Positions 58,747-64,000 of a stretch of 64,000 bases of DNA are shown here, one piece after another. Each line of letters begins with the position of its first letter. The first letter of the stretch is position 1. The position numbers and the translations under genes were made by a program. The notes beneath the pieces are model-generated. The model was not told the DNA's origin. It did no database searches and saw only the letters and a program-made list of their open reading frames with translations. The stretch comes from Acidobacteriota bacterium (GTDB lineage Bacteria > Acidobacteriota > Blastocatellia > Pyrinomonadales > Pyrinomonadaceae): contig QHXQ01000020.1 in assembly GCA_003223935.1 (NCBI GenBank), positions 1-64,000 of the forward strand, written 5' to 3'.

Positions 58747-61700
58747 TTAGAAGGTGCGCCCGACGCTGAAACGGAAGACGCTCCGTTGCTCGTTGAAGAT
58801 GAGCGGCACTTGCGAACTCAGTCCGCGCCGCGCGTTCGGGTTGTACGCATAGATTAAACGAAACGGCACATTGATCACAGGCAACTGCACGCGCACCTCG
58901 ACGCCCAGACTCGAACGAAAGTCCGTCAGCTTGTTGAAGACGCTCTGCGAGAGCCGCACGGCCGTGTTGGTCTGCGCGTCGCCGCGAAAGAAGATTTGAT
59001 AGAAGCCGAACGGCAGCGTCGTCACAGGATCAATCGGGCCGAGCCGCTGCGCGTTGACGAACTCCTCTGTGGTCACCAGCCGATTGTCGCGCGCCACCAG
59101 ACCACCCGAGGCGAACAGGAACGCGAGTTGCGAACTGTCCTGACACGCCACGAGCGAGTTTAGACTAACGACAGCGCTGCCGCCACGGCATGCGACGAAG
59201 CCGAGGTTCTGAAGGAAGAGCGGATCGGATTGAAACTCGCTTGAGAAAATCTGATCCGCGCCATGGTGTATGTTGAAGGCCGAGCCGATGTCGGCGAAAG
59301 CCGCCGCGCTCAATGATGTGCCGATGATCGGCACGCGGTACTCAAAGTTGCCGAGCACTTGCGTGTCCGCGCCGATGGGCTGGAAGCCGCGCGAGATCAT
59401 GCGCGGGTTCGCGCCGGTTGTGCCGGTGAATGTGCCGAGCGAGGCGAAGCGTTGCAGGTCTGTCACGGGCACGGGCGTGCCGCTCCCGTTCGTCGCCAGC
59501 ACGATATTGCGCGACGTGACGAACAGTTCAATCGGCACGATGGGCGAGATCGAGCGCACGTTGTAGCCGCGAATCGTGTACTCGTCGCCGAGGAAGAAGC
59601 GTTCGTAGATCGGCACGCCTTCGACGAAGGCGAGCGAACTTTGCTGCGCCGTGCGCACCTTAGCGGAGGTGGCGAAACTGCTCACGTGCCCGGCGAGCAA
59701 GCGGAAGCCGAAGACTTGCGGAATGAGCGCGCGTTTATTCCGCACGGGGAAGAACTGTTGGTACGTCACGGTCGGCTCGTAAGTGCGCACATCGCCGCCA
59801 AGGCCGGCGAAGGCGAACGAGGCGGCCAGTTGCCGGCCCGAGATCGCGTCCACGCCGCGTATGTCGCGCGTGTCATAGACGAACGAAGGTGTGACGCGAC
59901 TCGTCAGAATATTCGGTTGGCGATAGATGACCGGGATGAAGTTCGGATTGTTCGGATCGCGGTTGACCTCCGGGTCTTTCACGCTCGTCCGCGAGATCGT
60001 GTAAGAGAGACCGACGCGCGTCGCCAGATTAAAAGGCGTCTTGCGCCGGAACTCCGACAGCAGGGCCGAGGCGAAGATGCTGCCGCCGGTTGAAGTCTGC
60101 GTGAACAGATTCGACTCGCTCGTGTTTAGGAAATCAGTCGTCGTGCCGAACAGACCGCTCAGGGCCGATTGATTCTGCGACAGGAATGTGCCCTCGCCGA
60201 AATACTTGAGCGACTGCGAATAGACCGAAAAGCCGACCGAGATTTGCCGGTTCTTAAAGTACGGCTCGGTGAACGAGAAGACGAACGAACGTTGCCGGTT
60301 GCCGGCCGCCAGATTGATCGAGAGCGATTCGCCGCGCCCGAACAGGTTATTGGTCGAGTATTCGAGACCGAAGAACGAGCCGCCGATGCCGGAGATGCCG
60401 CCGTTAAAGGAAATCTGTTGGCGGCCGCGCTCGTTCACTTTGATCGTCACGTCAACTTCGCCGCGTTCCTCGTTCTGCCGGAAGTCAACGTCCTTTTCTT
60501 TGTCAATCGGATCGAAGAAGCCGAGTTGGTTGAGGCGCAGGATCGAGAATTCCAGATAGCCTTGGTTGTAAATGTCGCCTTCGTTCAGGACGACCTCGCG
60601 GCGCAGCACATAGTCGCGCGTGAAGGTGTTGCCTTGAAACTCCAGCCGGCGCAGACTGAACTGCTTGCCCTCCTCAATCGTGACGGCGTAATCAACGATG
60701 CCTTCTTTCGGGTTGGTCGGATTGTCTTTGAATGTCGGTTCGGGGTCGGGCACATACTGGATGAAGCCGTTGTTGCCATAAGCTTTCTTCAGGTCTTCAA
60801 AGAACGCTTTATAGACACGCTCGCCGCTCGCCACGTCGCCCTGCTTCAAGCCGAGCAAGGCCTTGATGCGCTCCTCGCTGAAGATCGAGTTGCCTTCGAT
60901 TTTGAGATCGCCCAGCCGGTAGAGCCTGCCTTCGATGATGGGGATCGTGACGCGCAGACCTTCGTCCACAGATGACAAGAGCGGCAAAGGCAGGATGAAA
61001 CCCGTGCGGCGCGGGCCGACGCTCTCAACTCTCGGTTCGCCGGCCCGACCTTGCAGGTAGCCCTTCGAGGCCATGTAGTTGCGAATCAGGCGCAGGTCGG
61101 CGTCGAGCTTCTCGCGATCCAGAATGTCCTTGCCTTGAAAGCGTGAGAGCAGGCCAGCCTCTTTGACGTACTTCATCGCGCCGCGCAGTTGTTTGCCCTT
61201 GAAGACCTGATTGCCCTCGAACTCGATCTCGACGACGCGCACGCGCTTGCCTTCGTTAATCTGGAACGTGAGCGCGCTCGAACTCTGGGAGATGTCCTCG
61301 ACCTTCGCATCAACCGTCGCGTTCGGGTGGCCCTTCGCGGCGAGCATCTCTTTCAGAAGGCGCTTCGCGTTATTGACCTTGACGGGATCGAGCGTGTTCT
61401 CCTTCTGCACGCCGATGCGCCGCTCGCGGAACGCCTTGAGCACATCGGATTCGGTGACGCTGTGCAAGCCATCGAACTGCAAGTCGCGGATGATCGGTAA
61501 TTCTTTGACCTCAAAGTACACGATGACGCCGCCGTGCGGGCCGTCTTGTGTGTACACGCGCGACTCAGTCTGTTTGAAAAAGCCGAGCGACATCAGAGCT
61601 TTAAAGTCGCGTTCAACCTGCGCTGGGTTGTACGGGTCGCCCTGCCGGGTCTGGATGTAATAGAGCAAGTCCGCTGAGCGGTTGCGCCGGTTGCCGGTGA

Positions 61701-61854
61701 TCTGCACGTCTTCGACGAGCTTTTGCCCTGTGGGCTGGGCTGACGGCTCTTGCGCGCGTGCGTTCGTAGTGAGGCCGCCGATGAGCAAGAGGCCGAGTTG
61801 ACCGGCGATCAGGACGGCCAGCAGTAAGCGCCGGGTCGGCGCGCAAATACGCAT
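58747..61854 (-). CDS. bamA: Outer-membrane protein assembly factor BamA
   Basis: 1035 residues. A signal peptide (LLLAVLIAGQLGLLLIGGLTTNARAQ), five POTRA domains (about 50-440; first LVEDVQITGNRRNRSADLLYYIQTRQGDPYN) and a 16-strand barrel. Barrel hallmarks: the loop-6 RGY in YTIRGYNVRS (RGF in E. coli), FEYRVPIIG, and the C-terminal Phe of GRTF. It is longer than the about 800 aa of E. coli, mainly through barrel loops. ATG 61854 has GAGGG upstream; the extra 43 codons to 61983 do not resemble a signal. Confidence 0.95.
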   Translation of the reverse strand: MRICAPTRRLLLAVLIAGQLGLLLIGGLTTNARAQEPSAQPTGQKLVEDVQITGNRRNRSADLLYYIQTRQGDPYNPAQVERDFKALMSLGFFKQTESRVYTQDGPHGGVIVYFEVKELPIIRDLQFDGLHSVTESDVLKAFRERRIGVQKENTLDPVKVNNAKRLLKEMLAAKGHPNATVDAKVEDISQSSSALTFQINEGKRVRVVEIEFEGNQVFKGKQLRGAMKYVKEAGLLSRFQGKDILDREKLDADLRLIRNYMASKGYLQGRAGEPRVESVGPRRTGFILPLPLLSSVDEGLRVTIPIIEGRLYRLGDLKIEGNSIFSEERIKALLGLKQGDVASGERVYKAFFEDLKKAYGNNGFIQYVPDPEPTFKDNPTNPKEGIVDYAVTIEEGKQFSLRRLEFQGNTFTRDYVLRREVVLNEGDIYNQGYLEFSILRLNQLGFFDPIDKEKDVDFRQNEERGEVDVTIKVNERGRQQISFNGGISGIGGSFFGLEYSTNNLFGRGESLSINLAAGNRQRSFVFSFTEPYFKNRQISVGFSVYSQSLKYFGEGTFLSQNQSALSGLFGTTTDFLNTSESNLFTQTSTGGSIFASALLSEFRRKTPFNLATRVGLSYTISRTSVKDPEVNRDPNNPNFIPVIYRQPNILTSRVTPSFVYDTRDIRGVDAISGRQLAASFAFAGLGGDVRTYEPTVTYQQFFPVRNKRALIPQVFGFRLLAGHVSSFATSAKVRTAQQSSLAFVEGVPIYERFFLGDEYTIRGYNVRSISPIVPIELFVTSRNIVLATNGSGTPVPVTDLQRFASLGTFTGTTGANPRMISRGFQPIGADTQVLGNFEYRVPIIGTSLSAAAFADIGSAFNIHHGADQIFSSEFQSDPLFLQNLGFVACRGGSAVVSLNSLVACQDSSQLAFLFASGGLVARDNRLVTTEEFVNAQRLGPIDPVTTLPFGFYQIFFRGDAQTNTAVRLSQSVFNKLTDFRSSLGVEVRVQLPVINVPFRLIYAYNPNARRGLSSQVPLIFNEQRSVFRFSVGRTF

Positions 61855-62048
61855 AATTGCTTGATCCCTCAAAGCTGACAGAAAGACTTCGAGATGTAGG
61901 AACAGAAAAAACTCTTCGGACTGACTGTTTTGACTTACACCGCGCGACCGGAACACGACCGACGGCTTAAAATCCGGTGGCACTTGGATTCAGCCGCACC
62001 GCGCGACGGTTGCCAGCCGCCAGTCAAGCAAAGGCGCACATTATAAAG

Positions 62049-62231
62049 AAGGCAAAAGGCAAAGGGCAAACGGCAGAAAGCAGTAGGCAGAAGGCGGTAG
62101 GCAGCAAGCAGTGAAGAACAAAGGATAGACCGCTAGTATTCGATGCTCGTCCAGATCACGACGAACGCATAGCTGACGGCCTTCCGTCTTGTCTTTAACT
62201 GCCTACTGCTTACTGCCTTCTGCCTGCTGTT
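62049..62231. repeat. Heptamer-phased inverted repeat, GTAGGCA/AAGGCAA family (copy 4), longest array
   Basis: The left arm holds about ten heptamers in series (AAGGCAA, AAGGCAA, AGGGCAA, ACGGCAG, AAAGCAG, TAGGCAG, AAGGCGG, TAGGCAG, CAAGCAG); right arm CTGCCTA CTGCTTA CTGCCTT CTGCCTG CTG. Just before the right arm, GACGGCCTTCCG...TTTAACTGCC resembles the inner part of the repeat at 19169-19303. It fills the clpC-bamA gap. Confidence 0.85.
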
Positions 62232-62233
62232 TC

Positions 62234-64000
62234 CTAATGAATTAGCAGTTCGTCGCCGAGTTCTTCGATGCTCACGGGCCGGTGGCTGAGGACGCCCGCG
62301 CCTTCGTAAACTTCGACGAGGGCCACGCCCGCCAGTTCGCCCTGAATTAAAGCTTCGGAGAGCGGGTCTTCGACGTATTTTTGCAGCGCCCGCCGCAAGG
62401 GGCGCGCGCCGTAAGAGCGATCCGCGCAGGTCTTCGCCACCACCCAACGCTTCGCCTCTTCCGTGAGTCGCACCTCCAAATCTTTGCGCCTGAGCGTGCG
62501 GTTGATCAGCTCAACTTGCAAACCGACGATCTCCAACAGTTCATCTTCGCTCAACTGATCGAAGATGATGATCTCGTCGAGCCGGTTGATGAATTCAGGA
62601 TTGAACGTCTGGCGCACGGCGGCCATGACCATCTCTTCCAGTTTCTCGCGCGTGTCGGCGGGCGTGGCTTGGAAGCCGAGCGCGCCGCGCTTCTGGATGA
62701 AGCGCGCGCCGATGTTCGAGGTCATGATGATGATCGTGTTCTTGAAATCAATCGTGTTGCCGAGCGCGTCCGTCAAGATGCCGTCTTCAAAAACTTGCAA
62801 GAGCACGTTGAAGATGTCCGGGTGCGCTTTCTCGATCTCGTCGAAGAGCAGCACAGAGTATGGCGAACGCTTGATGCGCTCGGTCAACTGCCCGCCCTCT
62901 TCGTGGCCGACGTAACCGGGCGGTGAGCCGATGAGTTTCGAAACCGAGTGCTTCTCCATGAACTCAGACATATCGAAGCGCACCATCGAACGCTCAGAGC
63001 CGAACAAGAATTCAGCCAGTGAACGCGCCACCTCTGTTTTGCCGACGCCGGTCGGGCCAAGGAACAGGAACGAGCCGACGGGTCGCTGCGGGTTCTTCAG
63101 CCCCGCGCGCGAACGTCGGATCGAACGCGCGAGCGCAGAGATGGCGGGGCGCTGCGCGATGACGCGATTGTGCAGCTCAATTTCGATGCGCAGCAACTTG
63201 TGCTGCTCCTCTTCCTTGAGCGACGTGACGGGGATGCCGGTCCAACGCGCGATCACATCCTCCACGTCGTCGCGCGTGACGGCGACCGACATCAACATGT
63301 CTTCCTCTTCCGTCAAGCGTGCAGCCGTCAGACTCTCCATCGTGTACGGCGACGAACGTGCGCCGCGCTCGTCCGTGAGCGGCTCGCGCGTGGCGGCTTC
63401 GCGCCGGGCGCGGAGTTTGACGCGCGCGCCGGCTTCGTCAATCACGTCAATCGCTTTGTCGGGCAGAAAACGATCAGGGATGTAGCGATTCGATTGATAG
63501 ACGGCCGCCTCAATCGCCTCCTCCGTGTAGCGCACTTGATGAAACGCCTCGTAGCGTTCGCGCACGCCATCGAGGATCGAGACGGTTTCCTCTTCCGATG
63601 GCGGCGGCACTTTCACCGCTTGGAAGCGGCGTTCGAGCGAACGATCTTTTTCAATGGACTTACGAAACTCTGCGGGTGTGGTCGCGCCGATGCATTGAAT
63701 CTCGCCGCGCGAGAGCGCTGGCTTCAAGATGTTCGCCGCGTCGAGCGAGCCTTCCGCCGAGCCTGCGCCGACGAGCGTGTGCAGTTCGTCAATGAAGACG
63801 ACGTACTGCGGGTTCTCGATCAACTCGCGCATGATCTGTTTAAGGCGTTCCTCAAACTGCCCGCGATACTTTGTGCCCGCGACGATCAATGAGAGATCGA
63901 GCGACAGGATGCGCTTGTTCTCTAAAAACGACGGCACTTCACCGCGCACGATGCGCTGCGCAAGGCCCTCGACAATCGCGGTCTTGCCGACGCCCGGCTC
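62234..64000 (-). CDS. clpC: ClpC/ClpB-type AAA+ unfoldase, N-terminus beyond the window
   Basis: 588 residues of the C-terminal part; the frame stays open to base 64000. The first nucleotide-binding domain is present from its Walker A (GVGKTAIVEG, at the window edge), with Walker B VVFIDELHTLVGAG; a short middle domain (VEDVIARWTGIPV after only a brief linker) favours ClpC over ClpB; the second ATPase has GPTGVGKTEVARSLAEFLFG, LLFDEIEKAHPDIFNVLLQ and SYGARPLRRALQKYVEDPLSEALI. Unfolds substrates for ClpP. ClpC versus ClpA/B rests on the short middle domain seen here. Confidence 0.88.
   Translation of the reverse strand, partial: EPGVGKTAIVEGLAQRIVRGEVPSFLENKRILSLDLSLIVAGTKYRGQFEERLKQIMRELIENPQYVVFIDELHTLVGAGSAEGSLDAANILKPALSRGEIQCIGATTPAEFRKSIEKDRSLERRFQAVKVPPPSEEETVSILDGVRERYEAFHQVRYTEEAIEAAVYQSNRYIPDRFLPDKAIDVIDEAGARVKLRARREAATREPLTDERGARSSPYTMESLTAARLTEEEDMLMSVAVTRDDVEDVIARWTGIPVTSLKEEEQHKLLRIEIELHNRVIAQRPAISALARSIRRSRAGLKNPQRPVGSFLFLGPTGVGKTEVARSLAEFLFGSERSMVRFDMSEFMEKHSVSKLIGSPPGYVGHEEGGQLTERIKRSPYSVLLFDEIEKAHPDIFNVLLQVFEDGILTDALGNTIDFKNTIIIMTSNIGARFIQKRGALGFQATPADTREKLEEMVMAAVRQTFNPEFINRLDEIIIFDQLSEDELLEIVGLQVELINRTLRRKDLEVRLTEEAKRWVVAKTCADRSYGARPLRRALQKYVEDPLSEALIQGELAGVALVEVYEGAGVLSHRPVSIEELGDELLIH

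Noticed and set aside
62049-62231. CRISPR array
   Set aside because: Repeats are 7 bases long, contiguous and without spacers, arranged as inverted arms; no cas genes nearby.

Overview
The window is GC-rich, densely coded chromosomal DNA from a Gram-negative-type bacterium: it carries bamA, ompH/skp, fabZ, lpxA and lpxI. Several traits fit Acidobacteriota of the Blastocatellia type: DUF4097 surface proteins under an ECF sigma/anti-sigma pair, LamG and lamin-tail exported proteins, HEAT-repeat fusions, a Thermus-type isocitrate dehydrogenase and a SnoaL-like exported family. This taxonomic call is an inference from gene content, not from a marker tree. There is no rRNA, transposase, integrase or phage module, and only one tRNA.

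Layout. 1-3.7 kb: icd (5' cut by the window edge), a DinB protein, purE and purK. 3.7-5.6 kb: a YtrA-type GntR repressor with a palindromic operator, a slipin and an ICMT-like methyltransferase. 5.7-7.9 kb: wreckage of an alpha-amylase and a lamin-tail protein. 8-15.9 kb (minus strand): ECF sigma, anti-sigma, three DUF4097 proteins (one fused to HEAT repeats) and an MscS/cNMP channel. 16-19.2 kb: tRNA-Ser(GCU), a DUF421 protein, gltX and an exported SnoaL-like protein. 19.3-21.2 kb: a truncated Eco57I-like restriction-modification gene facing a broken LamG gene. 21.4-27.6 kb: UvrD-like helicase, esterase, SnoaL-like lipoprotein, APC permease and hutI. 27.6-28.8 kb: a very short ORF in its own transcription unit, a 97-aa orphan gene and a structured RNA, then ybaB-recR. 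29.9-35.5 kb: superoxide dismutase, PuuD-like membrane protein, ferredoxin, an orphan exported protein and a sufR-mrp-erpA iron-sulfur operon with a SufR-type operator. 35.7-45.3 kb: molybdopterin oxidoreductase, HEAT-cyclophilin fusion, a degenerate M1 peptidase and membrane proteins of unknown function. 45.3-47.1 kb: perR-like gene, peroxiredoxin and a thioredoxin-like protein, with a perfect PerR box. 47.1-55.1 kb: SDR reductase, zinc-ribbon membrane protein, pepA, TPR and AP2 proteins, thioesterase and a second dead M1 peptidase. 55.2-64 kb (minus strand): clpC (cut by the window edge), bamA, ompH, fabZ, lpxA, a TMEM175-type channel and lpxI, for envelope biogenesis.

The most unusual global feature is a set of at least fourteen intergenic inverted repeats. 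Their arms are degenerate heptamer tandems: the heptamer word differs between loci, but the 7-nt phase and the head-to-head layout are the same. Some sit directly against start codons (gltX, recR, fabZ) and some run into 3' coding ends. Two heptamer loci 24 kb apart share nearly the same 39-nt unit. Second in interest are the free-standing transcription unit at 27.6-27.9 kb, which has a 14-nt perfect complement to the 16S 3' end ahead of an 11-codon ORF, and three self-consistent regulator/operator pairs (GntR, SufR, PerR).
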